A stretch of 64,000 nucleotides of DNA from Fusobacteria bacterium ZRK30 (GCA_024628785.1 CP102404.1:930001-994000); one strand, 5' to 3'. Counted from the first letter of the stretch, positions 7,660 to 15,735 are shown. A program made the numbers and translations. Notes: generated by a model not told the origin, from the letters alone.

Positions 7660-8898
7660 TTATATAAATTTTCCCAAATTCATTTTTATATCTTTTGAAT
7701 CTACCCTTCTCACCACTACAATAAAGTAAAAAACAGCACATAAACCACTGGCAGTAAGAGATAAATAAAGCGGATTAACTTTATCTATAATTCCAGCTAC
7801 TAAAAAATAACCGATAGGGGTCAATATAGATCCAAATATCTCTATCAATGAAAAAGCCCTGCCTTTTATCTTATGAGGTATCACTATCTCAAAATATACA
7901 AATAAAGTTTCAACATATATAATATTTGTAGCCCCAAAGATAAAAAATAAGCTGATTATACTCAACTGGCACAACAGTAAATTATTACTAAAAACATATA
8001 GTGAAATAGGAATTCCTGCTAAAACTATAAAATTAATTATAACCATCTTTTTCCATAGCTTCCCTCCTAATTCAAATTTTTCAGGATATTTAGCTAAAAT
8101 CCCTCCTCCTATAATATATCCTATTGCAACACTAGACATTGTATATCCTAGAAATATTACTGGAAGTTTTAGATAGCTGGTGATAATAAATGGAAAAACA
8201 ACCGATATTATAGGATTAAAAAAGAAGTTTACAGATAACATAAACAACATAAGTCCTTTAAAGCTCGAATTAGCATTTTTGATATATACCAATGGTTCCT
8301 TATACTCTTTAATAATATTTACCCTTTCTTTATTCTTTGATTTTGTCAGATGTGACTTATATCTAATAAAAAACTCTAAAATTCCAGAGATTAAAAATGA
8401 TAATAGATTGATAGTTAAAATAAAGTTTAATCCTAGTTTCGTATAGAGGAAAATTCCTACAGGAGGAGCAGATATATTTATAATCCTGACCACAGTTTTC
8501 ATCAATGATTTTCTTTTTAACAAGTCTTTACTCTTCACAATTTGACTAAAAATAGTTCCGGAGGCTGCAAAGAAAAGTTTATTCACTGAATTTTGTATAA
8601 AAATAAGAGCAAAAAGATAGTTGATGTCTCCTTCTGCTAAAAATATATATCCACCTAATAACCCTGCATTTATCAGATCACAAATAATCATTATATATTT
8701 TCTATTAAATTTATCCGCTATATACCCTGCTACAAATGAAGTCAATAAGAGCAAAACTTCCTGTATACCTAAAACAGAACCCAGTGTTCCTCCGGACCTG
8801 GTCCCCTCTAGTATAACGATAGGAATAATAGCATTTTGGAGCGATCCTCCTAGTATTGACGCGATCCTACACCAAAAATATAACCAATAGTTTCTCAT
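7660..8898 (-). CDS. MFS exporter (Mef/EntS-like, MFS_3), third of three
   Basis: 412 residues with about 12 hydrophobic segments. The MFS loop 2-3 signature appears as GYIADKFNRKYIMIICDLI (around residue 60) and the family-typical late motif as IPHKIKGRAFSLIEIFGSILTPIGY. The MFS_3 group includes macrolide efflux pumps (Mef) and siderophore exporter EntS. It follows the 404-residue paralogue after a 41-base gap and precedes the EreA/ChaN-like gene by 48 bases, so the four genes look like one operon. The substrate is unknown. Confidence 0.8.
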   Translation of the reverse strand: MRNYWLYFWCRIASILGGSLQNAIIPIVILEGTRSGGTLGSVLGIQEVLLLLTSFVAGYIADKFNRKYIMIICDLINAGLLGGYIFLAEGDINYLFALIFIQNSVNKLFFAASGTIFSQIVKSKDLLKRKSLMKTVVRIINISAPPVGIFLYTKLGLNFILTINLLSFLISGILEFFIRYKSHLTKSKNKERVNIIKEYKEPLVYIKNANSSFKGLMLFMLSVNFFFNPIISVVFPFIITSYLKLPVIFLGYTMSSVAIGYIIGGGILAKYPEKFELGGKLWKKMVIINFIVLAGIPISLYVFSNNLLLCQLSIISLFFIFGATNIIYVETLFVYFEIVIPHKIKGRAFSLIEIFGSILTPIGYFLVAGIIDKVNPLYLSLTASGLCAVFYFIVVVRRVDSKDIKMNLGKFI

Positions 8899-8939
8899 TT
8901 TTATTCCTCCCTATACCTACAAGATAATTTTAGTATAAA

Positions 8940-10154
8940 TTATACACTTCTATACTTATTTTTATTTTCTTTTGTTAACCATCTAAAAACTATAAGATAA
9001 GTAGATAGTAATATACCGGTAATAATAAAAAGTGATGCAGAATTCCCCCCTGCTAATATAAACCCTATCAGCAATTGACCTAAGGGTGTGGCTATATCCA
9101 TGGAACTATTAAATAGAGCTCCTATTCGGCCGTAATACTCTTCTGGAACTATATCTTGAAAACTTCCTACTAGACATATTCCAAGAATATTTATCAACCC
9201 TGCTACTAAAAATCCAAATATAGTCAGTGAAATTATAAGAACTAAGAAATTTGATGTTCCTAAAAAGATTCCACCACAAGCGATTGTCATAATTATTATT
9301 AATAGATAAATTTTTTTTAGTAGTGTATTGATACTAACTTTCTTTAATATATTGCTGGCTATAAATGGAGAGATAACCATAGCACTGATCATTATGGATA
9401 GAACAATTCCAAAAGTTCTATCATCAACTAATAGTTGTGTTTTTAATATATACGGAAAAGCAATGGAGAAAAGAGGTCCTATCAATAGGTTTAAGCCGCA
9501 TCCTATAAATATAAGACCTAATATAGATCTATCCTTACCTAAAATAACTACACCTTCCTTTAGATCTACTAATAAACTTTTTACATCAAGTTTACTTTTT
9601 CCTCTCTTACTCACAGGAAGTTTTATGAATATCTCACTTATTCCTGATATAACAAAGCTTAAACTATTAAACATCATTATAGGAAGTAATCCAAAGCTGT
9701 ATGTGAATCCTGCAATTAACGGAGTAATAAACTCCAAACCTGAAGATAAAAATGAGTTTAAACTATTGGCATTTTTTCTTTCGCTTTTTTCTATAATTAC
9801 AGGTAATACTCCCATTGAGGCAGGAGCAAACATTACATTAAGAAGAGAAAGCGTTATTTGGATAACATAGATATCAAAGATTGAAAACTCTCCTTTAAAA
9901 AAAAATATCAAAGAGTAGATGGCTATTACTCCTCCACTTATAAAATCTAAGGTAACCATAATTTTTTTCTTATTAAACTTATCTGCCAATACTCCTGCAA
10001 ATGGCCCTAAAATAATTCTAGGTATAAAAGATACTGCTATCGTAGACGCAAATAATGCAGCATCTCCAGTCTTGTGAAGTACATATAGTGATAATGAAAA
10101 GTTTTGAATATATGTCCCAAAAATCGAAACAAACCGACCTACAATTAACAACAT
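8940..10154 (-). CDS. MFS exporter (Mef/EntS-like, MFS_3), second of three
   Basis: 404 residues, multi-pass. Begins MLLIVGRFVSIFGTYIQNFS and carries FAGVLADKFNKKKIMVTLDF at the loop 2-3 position and VPEEYYGRIGALFNSSMDIA late in the chain, closely parallel to the other two copies. Tandem triplication of one MFS type in a single operon is unusual; the copies are clearly diverged, so this is not a recent duplication. Regulation is probably from the shared promoter upstream of the first copy. Confidence 0.8.
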   Translation of the reverse strand: MLLIVGRFVSIFGTYIQNFSLSLYVLHKTGDAALFASTIAVSFIPRIILGPFAGVLADKFNKKKIMVTLDFISGGVIAIYSLIFFFKGEFSIFDIYVIQITLSLLNVMFAPASMGVLPVIIEKSERKNANSLNSFLSSGLEFITPLIAGFTYSFGLLPIMMFNSLSFVISGISEIFIKLPVSKRGKSKLDVKSLLVDLKEGVVILGKDRSILGLIFIGCGLNLLIGPLFSIAFPYILKTQLLVDDRTFGIVLSIMISAMVISPFIASNILKKVSINTLLKKIYLLIIIMTIACGGIFLGTSNFLVLIISLTIFGFLVAGLINILGICLVGSFQDIVPEEYYGRIGALFNSSMDIATPLGQLLIGFILAGGNSASLFIITGILLSTYLIVFRWLTKENKNKYRSV

Positions 10155-10215
10155 AAAATTTGAATTTCTTAATAATTTTTTATTAAAAATCTTCCTCTCC
10201 TCCTATTCGTTACAA

Positions 10216-11445
10216 TTAATTAGCAATTGATTTATTTACAAACTTTTTTCCTGCTTTAGTTTTTCCAAAGAATAAATAGGTTGCTATTGTTAATGTGATT
10301 GATCCCATAGTAACAACAGATCTTATATTGAATTTATAATCTATCAAAAGACCAAAAATTATTAAACCAAAAGGAACTACAGATCTAACCATTGTATCCA
10401 ATAATGAGAAAAACCTCCCTTTAATATCACAGTCTACGGTTTTTTGTAGATAAGATAAAAATGGAACATTGACTAAACTATTAAAAATACCAAGCATCAA
10501 GATAAGAAATCCATTTATATAAATAAAATATGGATTAGGAATATACAGATCCATATTTATAAATAATGCTAAAATCATTAGTTGAATCATCAAAAAATAA
10601 GTTATTTTTTCTCTAAATTCAATTGTTTTTAAAAATTTACCAATGATAATATTACCTAATAAAAGACCAATAACAAATACACTCTGTAAATAACCTATAT
10701 ATGAAGGTTTTAAGTTTAATTCTTGTAAGATAAAGTATGAAAATACAATCGTTGTCACAGGATTAAAAAAGAAATTTAGAACAATAATATACCCTGAAAC
10801 CCCTAAGATTTCATCTTTTTCCTTTAAATATTTTACAACAGGAGCATAGGATGCTATGACACTTTTAACACTTTGAATCTTGATCTCTTTTCTTTTTTCA
10901 CTAGGAGTATACTGTATAAAAAATTCAGAGAATCCTGAAATTAAAAAAGTTATTGCGTTTAAAAGAAAGATTAATTCTATTTTCATAAATCCATACAAAG
11001 CAACTCCTAAAATTGGAGTAAATATTTGTGTAAAGGTGATTACTCCACTATAGATATTGTTATTTCTTTCAACTTTTTTTATAGAATCTAATTCTGAAAA
11101 AATTGCCGAAGATGCAGATGAAAAACATCTTGAAATAACAACCAGAACTCCTTGCATAAGAATTATAGAAGAAGTGCTAGTTCTTCCACTGAGAAGTAGA
11201 ATTGATATTGTTATAAAAGACAAAAAATCACATATTATTAATAGGTGTTTTCTATTGAATTTATCTGCTACTATTCCCATTATTGGACCGGTAATAAGAC
11301 TTAGAACTAAAAATACACTGGCAGCTTTTCCCATCTCTAGGCCTGACCCTGTGACTTTTAAAATATATAGTGGAATAACAACTGACTGCATCCCCGAACC
11401 TACAATTGATGTAACTGATGATATTAAATATAGTAAAAAATTCAT
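10216..11445 (-). CDS. MFS exporter (Mef/EntS-like, MFS_3), first of three
   Basis: 409 residues with about 12 membrane segments. Loop motif MGIVADKFNRKHLLIICDF; late motif VDCDIKGRFFSLLDTMVRSV. GGGGAGGAGAAT precedes the ATG at 11445. It is the promoter-proximal gene of the leftward operon. The operon starts opposite the HTH-TPR regulator, with the palindrome at 11524-11609 between them, so it is the likely regulatory target. Confidence 0.8.
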   Translation of the reverse strand: MNFLLYLISSVTSIVGSGMQSVVIPLYILKVTGSGLEMGKAASVFLVLSLITGPIMGIVADKFNRKHLLIICDFLSFITISILLLSGRTSTSSIILMQGVLVVISRCFSSASSAIFSELDSIKKVERNNNIYSGVITFTQIFTPILGVALYGFMKIELIFLLNAITFLISGFSEFFIQYTPSEKRKEIKIQSVKSVIASYAPVVKYLKEKDEILGVSGYIIVLNFFFNPVTTIVFSYFILQELNLKPSYIGYLQSVFVIGLLLGNIIIGKFLKTIEFREKITYFLMIQLMILALFINMDLYIPNPYFIYINGFLILMLGIFNSLVNVPFLSYLQKTVDCDIKGRFFSLLDTMVRSVVPFGLIIFGLLIDYKFNIRSVVTMGSITLTIATYLFFGKTKAGKKFVNKSIAN

Positions 11446-11500
11446 ATTCTCCTCCCCTTTTTAATCAATAAAAAACTAAATATTTTTCATTGCTATAATA

Positions 11501-11528
11501 TATATACTGGGCTTTTCTGAAATATCAA
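11501..11528 (-). promoter_or_regulatory. promoter of the MFS operon
   Basis: On the minus strand, TTGATA (complement of 11523-11528), a 16-base spacer, then TATATA (complement of 11501-11506). The -35 box forms the left tip of the large palindrome. Confidence 0.5.
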
Positions 11529-11609
11529 AAAAAATTGAAAAATAGACAAAAAATGAATTTTAAAGGACTATTTTATTCATTTTTTCACCTATTTTAAAGT
11601 TTTTTTGAT
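11524..11609. promoter_or_regulatory. large palindromic operator between regulator and MFS operon
   Basis: Left arm 11524-11558 and right arm 11575-11609 are inverted copies of 35 bases, matching at 28 positions, with a 16-base centre. The innermost 11 bases (AAAAAATGAAT) and outermost 10 are exact. The -35 hexamers of both divergent promoters sit at the two tips, so one protein bound here could control both directions. Arms of this length also could form a hairpin. Confidence 0.6.
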
Positions 11610-11632
11610 AAATTGAATTTTAAAGATATACT
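11605..11632 (+). promoter_or_regulatory. promoter of the HTH-TPR regulator
   Basis: TTGATA at 11605-11610, a 16-base spacer and TATACT at 11627-11632, about 28 bases before the start codon. The -35 box is the right tip of the palindrome, which suggests autoregulation. Confidence 0.6.
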
Positions 11633-11659
11633 CTTAATACTAAATAGGGAGGGATTATC

Positions 11660-12865
11660 GTGCAAAAAATATTTGAACTAGCAAAAGAACATAAAATAAC
11701 TTTAAAAGAACTTTCAAGGCAAAGACTTAGTTCAACATATCTTTCTAAAATAAAAAGAGGTCATAATTTTTTTAAAGAAAAACATATCCCCTTGTTGGTT
11801 GATTCTTTTAATAGAATTTTTCAAGAAAGAAATATAAATAAAGTTGTTACTATAAAAGAATTATGGATTAGTCCTCAGGAGGAACTAGATCAACTAATTG
11901 TTGAAAGTCTTATAAATAAAAGTATCTATTCCAAAGAAAAACAAGAAGAAATAGAATTATTTGGACGTGAGAAAGAAGTTCACAGCTGTAAATATCGATA
12001 TATTATAGCCAAATATAATCAAAAGATGGGGAGGAAAGAAAAAGCTTTAAATATCTATTATGATCTATTAAATCATTTCTCTTGCTCCGCTCTATTCTAT
12101 TCTGTCTTAATTGAAATAACTAGATTAGAAAAAGCTCAAATTGTCTATGAAATACATCTGAAATATAAAAATAAAATTAATATAGCTCCATTTAAAACAA
12201 AAGCTCTTTTAACTTATAATACTGGTGTAAATCTTTTGAAAACTAAAAAATGGGGTAAAGCTATCCCTTTTTTTAAAATTATCATTGATATGCCAGAGAT
12301 TACAAAACACTACTACCACTCCTACAATAATTTAGGTATTTGTTATCAAAACTTAGGAGAATATGAGAAAGCTATTGAACACTTTAAAAAAAGTGTGAGT
12401 GATCCATCAAATTATCATGAGTTGGAAGTTTGTTATACTAACATCATTTCTTGTGCTAAAAAAATGAAAAATGAAATACTAGTAAAAATTACTGTTAATA
12501 AACTGGAAAATATACTTAAAAAATTAAAAAACAAAGCTTTGTATCAAACTTATTGGAATTTAGGGTTATCCTACCTATATTTAGGAGAAACAAAGAAAGC
12601 CATTGTTGCATTTGAAAAGGAAATTTCATTCCCTTTAGATCTTAAGCATCATCACTTTAATCCCACTAAATATTTAGACTCCATAAAACAACTTGTTTTA
12701 CTTTATGGTCATCAGCCATTAAAACAGCAGGAATTAATAAAAATAATTTGTGAAATACCAAAAGAAATGATGTGTTACGATTTTTCTATGTATATATTAA
12801 AATTTTATATAAAAAATTCTTTAGAATACGAAGCTAATCTTCTTATTCAGAAAATACAATTATAA
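11660..12865 (+). CDS. RRNPP-type HTH-TPR regulator (NprR/PlcR-like)
   Basis: 401 residues, starting at GTG with AGGGAGGG upstream. The N-terminal 55 residues form an XRE-like helix-turn-helix (ITLKELSRQRLSSTYLSKIK). The rest is helical with recognisable TPRs: YNTGVNLLKTKKWGKAIPFF, YNNLGICYQNLGEYEKAIEH, and WNLGLSYLYLGETKKAIVAF. This architecture and length fit peptide-pheromone receptors such as NprR, PlcR and AimR. Context agrees: a small signal-peptide ORF follows immediately and a divergent exporter operon shares a palindromic control region. Binding of a peptide is inference; XRE-TPR proteins without a pheromone also exist. Confidence 0.7.
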   Translation: MQKIFELAKEHKITLKELSRQRLSSTYLSKIKRGHNFFKEKHIPLLVDSFNRIFQERNINKVVTIKELWISPQEELDQLIVESLINKSIYSKEKQEEIELFGREKEVHSCKYRYIIAKYNQKMGRKEKALNIYYDLLNHFSCSALFYSVLIEITRLEKAQIVYEIHLKYKNKINIAPFKTKALLTYNTGVNLLKTKKWGKAIPFFKIIIDMPEITKHYYHSYNNLGICYQNLGEYEKAIEHFKKSVSDPSNYHELEVCYTNIISCAKKMKNEILVKITVNKLENILKKLKNKALYQTYWNLGLSYLYLGETKKAIVAFEKEISFPLDLKHHHFNPTKYLDSIKQLVLLYGHQPLKQQELIKIICEIPKEMMCYDFSMYILKFYIKNSLEYEANLLIQKIQL

Positions 12866-12882
12866 ATTTAAAGGGGGAAAAA

Positions 12883-13003
12883 ATGAAAAAAATGGTTAAT
12901 ATTTATAGGTGTCTTATTACTCTTTAGTATCACTTTAGCTAATAAAAATGCAGGGAGAGGAAGAAGGGATACTCACAGAGATACTTACATGTATAAAATT
13001 TAA
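12883..13003 (+). CDS. candidate secreted signalling peptide precursor (frame broken at A7)
   Basis: GGGGG then ATG at 12883, followed by seven A's. From TGG at 12893 to TAA at 13001-13003 the frame encodes WLIFIGVLLLFSITLA, a good signal-peptide core. A short charged tail follows (NKNAGRGRRDTHRDTYMYKI). With six A's the ATG would read straight in as MKKWLIF.. and give 39 residues; with the seven present, the ATG frame stops after 14 codons. It begins 18 bases after the regulator's stop, the place where RRNPP pheromone genes usually sit. Slippage, phase variation, a mutation or a sequencing error could explain the extra A. No other start fits the open frame. Confidence 0.5.
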
Positions 13004-13024
13004 ACTTCTAATTAAACTTAACTA

Positions 13025-13068
13025 AAAAAAGAGCCCTTGAAGCATTAATGCTTCAAGGGCTCTTTTTT
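13025..13068 (+). terminator. terminator of regulator and peptide genes
   Basis: A perfect 32-base palindrome (13031-13062; arms GAGCCCTTGAAGCATT and its inverse) is flanked by A's and a T run. It is very strong and probably bidirectional. Confidence 0.9.
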
Positions 13069-13105
13069 CTCCTACTTTCAAAATCATCTATTCCTATATT
13101 CAGAC

Positions 13106-13379
13106 GGATATCCAATATTCTTCTTTCATTCCCGGGCGATTCTCAAAAAGATCGGCTGGAGACCAGCTTCTGTACGACCAAATATCCGCTTTCTTCTGAC
13201 CTCCTTATTGGAGACAGACTCGGAGGATCTCCAGCCGAGGGGAGCTTACTTCATCCCCCCTCGCCGTTCCCCTCACACTCCCCTTGGCTACCCCCTCTAA
13301 AATCGGTAGCGTTCGTGAGGGGATACTCATATGGGGGATTCAGCTCGTCCGCCCTCGCTCGGTGTAGATAGTAGGGATA
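13106..13379 (+). repeat. structured repeat A, copy 2
   Basis: Second copy of the GC-rich block at 6092-6370. It opens with GGATATCC and carries the same nested stems. The main stem is a perfect 10 bp here (13153-13162 with 13228-13237). It ends at GTAGGGATA and lacks the terminal GATATCC. The two A copies enclose the MFS/regulator/peptide module as direct repeats. The 107-codon frame crossing this copy has no protein-like composition and is rejected as a gene. Confidence 0.75.
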
Positions 13380-13380
13380 G

Positions 13381-13461
13381 CCCTGTGACTATTATATTTT
13401 ATAGCTTATTCCACCTTTCTATATAATATTAGGTAGGAATAAGCTACTTGCGTCACTAGGG
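13381..13461 (+). other. large nested hairpin after repeat A copy 2
   Basis: CCCTGTGAC (13381-13389) faces GTCACTAGGG (13452-13461). Inside, AGCTTATTCC (13403-13412) is the exact inverse of GGAATAAGCT (13436-13445), with CCT/AGG beyond. It directly continues repeat A copy 2 and may be part of one longer structured transcript. No T run follows, so it is not a plain terminator. Confidence 0.55.
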
Positions 13462-13569
13462 CCGAAAGTACAGGCACCTCATAAGCTCCCCATAGCGATT
13501 CTTTGAAAAATTTCAAACCCTTCCCCACCCCTCCTGGATGGAATCTCCTGTTTATCCCCACCTTCGCAA

Positions 13570-13625
13570 AATTCTTAATTTACAGCGTAAATTTCTAGTA
13601 TTTTGGTGATGCCCTTTACGGGTAT
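13570..13625 (+). repeat. structured repeat C, short copy 1
   Basis: ATTCTTAATTTAC, AGC, GTAAATT, then TTTGGTGATGCCCTTTACGG. In C2 and C3 the first hairpin is AATTTA-TGATAA-TAAATT, so the loop differs while the stem is kept. The second hairpin is GCCC-TTTA-CGGGT. Only the first 56 bases of the longer C copies are present. The bases between the hairpin at 13461 and this copy (13462-13569) are C-rich and hold no gene I can support. Confidence 0.6.
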
Positions 13626-13690
13626 AAAGTTTTATTTTTTTTCTCTTTTTACTTCTTAGTTGGGTTTTATCGGATATTCCCCCTTCATCT

Positions 13691-13859
13691 GTAGAGTGCG
13701 ATCCATATCGGGCAGCACTTTGCTGAGTCAATAAGTACAGGATTGGGGGTCCTCAACCATCTCTGCCACCCATAGACCCTCTGGTTAGAAGAACACGAAG
13801 TTCATTTCCTGAAGGAGCGATCCTTGGAGTATGGCAGGGATAAGTGGTTTCGGATATCC
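13691..13859 (+). repeat. structured repeat B, copy 1
   Basis: About 169 bp, very similar to 15253-15422. Both begin GTAGAGTGCGATCCATAT and end with the 24-bp module AGGGATAA..GATATCC (13836-13859), which also ends repeat A copy 1. Stems include AGTGC/GCACT, TCTCTGCCA/TGGCAGGGA and AAGGA-GCGA-TCCTT. B1 and B2 enclose the prepilin and small secreted genes. Confidence 0.7.
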
Positions 13860-14059
13860 TCTTTTATAGTCATACAGCTTCCCCAGAACTGTTTCTAAAA
13901 TAAAACTAATAGAATGCAGATTAGATCTGATTTAAATGGATTCTCACAGATAAAAAAAATCGGTGAAAATCAAAAAACTTATCAGATTTAATCCATATAC
14001 CTATAAAATAAAAGGATTTTACTTAATAAATAATAAATATATATTAAGGATGTGATTTT

Positions 14060-14881
14060 ATGAATAAAAAAAATGGTTTTACTTTAATAGAACTATTAAT
14101 AGTTCTTGCTATTATAGGTGTTTTGGCTGTGACGGCTATCCCAAAGCTTCGAAAAGTATTAAATAAAGGGAAGGTGGCAAAGGTTCAGCATAAATTAGGA
14201 TTGATCAGGTCCAAACTTTCCATTGAAAGTAATATTTCTTTTGAATTCCCTGATTTAGTTTCCAACGATATAAATTTATTGAATAAATTTGATATCCATC
14301 CTACAGAACCTTTTTCATCTGATAGTAATTCATATGGAGAAACAGATAAAGTAGTTTCTGTTAGAGATAATAGTGGTGGATGGTACTATATTAAGGAGGA
14401 AGGAGAAATCTATGCTAACCTGCCTAATGGTGCCTATACTGGGGATTCAAAATATGAAATTTGGAATGACAATCAGACAGTTACAATAACAGATTTACAA
14501 AATTTACAAGATGTCTGCAATATAGAGGCAATGGAAATCAATGATCAAGGAGAATATATAAGTAATTCAAGTTTTGAAGATTTTAATACAGGAATATATA
14601 CTCAAGTAGATGTTAGCAAGATAGAGCAGTGGAATACCATGGCTTCAAATAATAAGGAAGATGACTTCTTAGAAGTTCCTGTTGCAGATTGGAATGACTT
14701 TTTTGAACTAAATACAAATAAAGTAACTTCTTTATACCAAGACATTGTAACAGCATCAGGAACGATGAACTGGTCTATAAGCCAGAGCTGGGGAGCTGGG
14801 CAGAGCTCTACCACTATTAGTGTAGGATCTGAAGGAGATACTGTTATTTTAGAAACTATGAAAGATGAAAACGATGAATAG
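14060..14881 (+). CDS. type IV prepilin-like protein, C-terminus cut by an in-frame stop
   Basis: 273 residues. The N-terminus MNKKNGFTLIELLIVLAIIG is a class III (prepilin) signal cleaved by PilD before Phe, followed by the hydrophobic assembly helix. From about residue 175 (NSSFEDF..EQW..DFFELNTN, LYQDIVTASGTMNWSISQSW) it resembles a carbohydrate-binding, DUF642-like beta-sandwich. After TAG at 14879-14881 the same frame continues for 18 codons (VIYLETYEVLEGQTVIKF) with what looks like the missing last strands. The gene may be truncated by a recent nonsense mutation. No pilus assembly genes are nearby. Confidence 0.75.
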   Translation: MNKKNGFTLIELLIVLAIIGVLAVTAIPKLRKVLNKGKVAKVQHKLGLIRSKLSIESNISFEFPDLVSNDINLLNKFDIHPTEPFSSDSNSYGETDKVVSVRDNSGGWYYIKEEGEIYANLPNGAYTGDSKYEIWNDNQTVTITDLQNLQDVCNIEAMEINDQGEYISNSSFEDFNTGIYTQVDVSKIEQWNTMASNNKEDDFLEVPVADWNDFFELNTNKVTSLYQDIVTASGTMNWSISQSWGAGQSSTTISVGSEGDTVILETMKDENDE

Positions 14882-14976
14882 GTAATTTATTTAGAGACAT
14901 ATGAAGTTCTTGAAGGCCAGACAGTTATTAAATTTTGATAATTATAAGTAATAATAACAGTATAAATGGAGGATAT

Positions 14977-15159
14977 ATGAAATATTTATTTTTAATAATT
15001 AACTTATTTATTTTTGGATATGAAAGTAAAAGTAGTAGTGCTCAAACTACAGAAAAACTCAAAACATCCAATCTTATAAAAATAATAAAAAATGTAAAGA
15101 TAGAAGAAATCCCCGAGGAATTTCGTGAGTATGAAGAGCAAGGTTATAATCGTTCTTAA
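14977..15159 (+). CDS. small secreted hypothetical protein (60 aa)
   Basis: ATG at 14977 with GGAGG five bases upstream; the longer frame upstream lacks a ribosome site. An N-terminal hydrophobic stretch (KYLFLIINLFIFGYE) is followed by a polar tail containing NLIKIIKNVKIEEIPEEF. It is probably exported or anchored. It follows the prepilin gene on the same strand, inside the B1-B2 interval. No family recognised. Confidence 0.55.
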   Translation: MKYLFLIINLFIFGYESKSSSAQTTEKLKTSNLIKIIKNVKIEEIPEEFREYEEQGYNRS

Positions 15160-15252
15160 TTAGAGTTATAATAAAAAAATCTTCCCTAGGTATAAATAAG
15201 AAAAAAATATCTAGAAACTTAAAAAGAAATTTTTTTTCTTCCCCCTTCCCTT

Positions 15253-15422
15253 GTAGAGTGCGATCCATATGGGGTAGCACTTTGCTGAGTCAATAAGTAC
15301 AGGATTGGGTGAACCTCGACCATCTCTGCCATCCAATGACCCTCTGGGTAGAAGAACACGCAGTTCATTCCCTGAAGAAGCGATCCTCGAAGCCTGGCAG
15401 GGATAAGCGGTCTCGGATATCC
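15253..15422 (+). repeat. structured repeat B, copy 2
   Basis: Direct repeat of 13691-13859, including the terminal module (15399-15422). In the small hairpin, AAGGA-GCGA-TCCTT of copy 1 becomes AAGAA-GCGA-TCCTC, which keeps pairing (as G-U) only on the minus strand. Strand evidence for B is therefore mixed. Confidence 0.7.
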
Positions 15423-15473
15423 TTTTTTATAGTCTAATATTATAGTTTTAGACTTAAAAACTTAAAAACAATC

Positions 15474-15514
15474 AAAAAAGAGCAGATGAATGAAGATAGC
15501 ATCTACTCTTTTTC
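15474..15514 (+). terminator. terminator-like hairpin after repeat B copy 2
   Basis: AAAAAAGAGCAGATG pairs with CATCTACTCTTTTT (one mismatch), with a T run on the + side and A's on the other, so it may work both ways. Confidence 0.6.
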
Positions 15515-15519
15515 TTCTC

Positions 15520-15735
15520 AAAGTTCTTAATTTATGATAATAAATTTCTAGATACTTTGGTGATGCCCTTTACGGGTACATTTTTAAAATTCAAAACCGA
15601 TGTTTAAGCAAAAAGGTCGCTCCGCAATAAACCTTGATTTTTTTGAGGCTCTCATTCCCCTTCTAAGCCCTTTCGAAACTTATCCTCTTATGTTTACACC
15701 TAGAAACCCCTTACAAAAAAGATTTTTATATTTTT
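15520..15735 (+). repeat. structured repeat C, long copy 2
   Basis: About 200 bp matching 21048-21240 in the same orientation: the two C hairpins, then AAAAAGGTCGCTCCG and AATAAACCTTGATTTTTTTG, then GAGGCTCTCATT. C2 and C3 enclose the preT-preA-DUF1097 region. No open frame is shared by the copies. Confidence 0.65.

Noticed and set aside
13048-13371. 107-codon open frame across repeat A2
   Set aside because: It covers a terminator and the structured repeat, has no ribosome site and a low-complexity Ser/Pro/Leu composition, and does not match the frame crossing copy A1.
13691-13859. Repeat B as a tRNA-like or rRNA fragment
   Set aside because: It has hairpins and a GCGA loop but no tRNA cloverleaf, no GGTTCRA loop and no recognisable rRNA signature.
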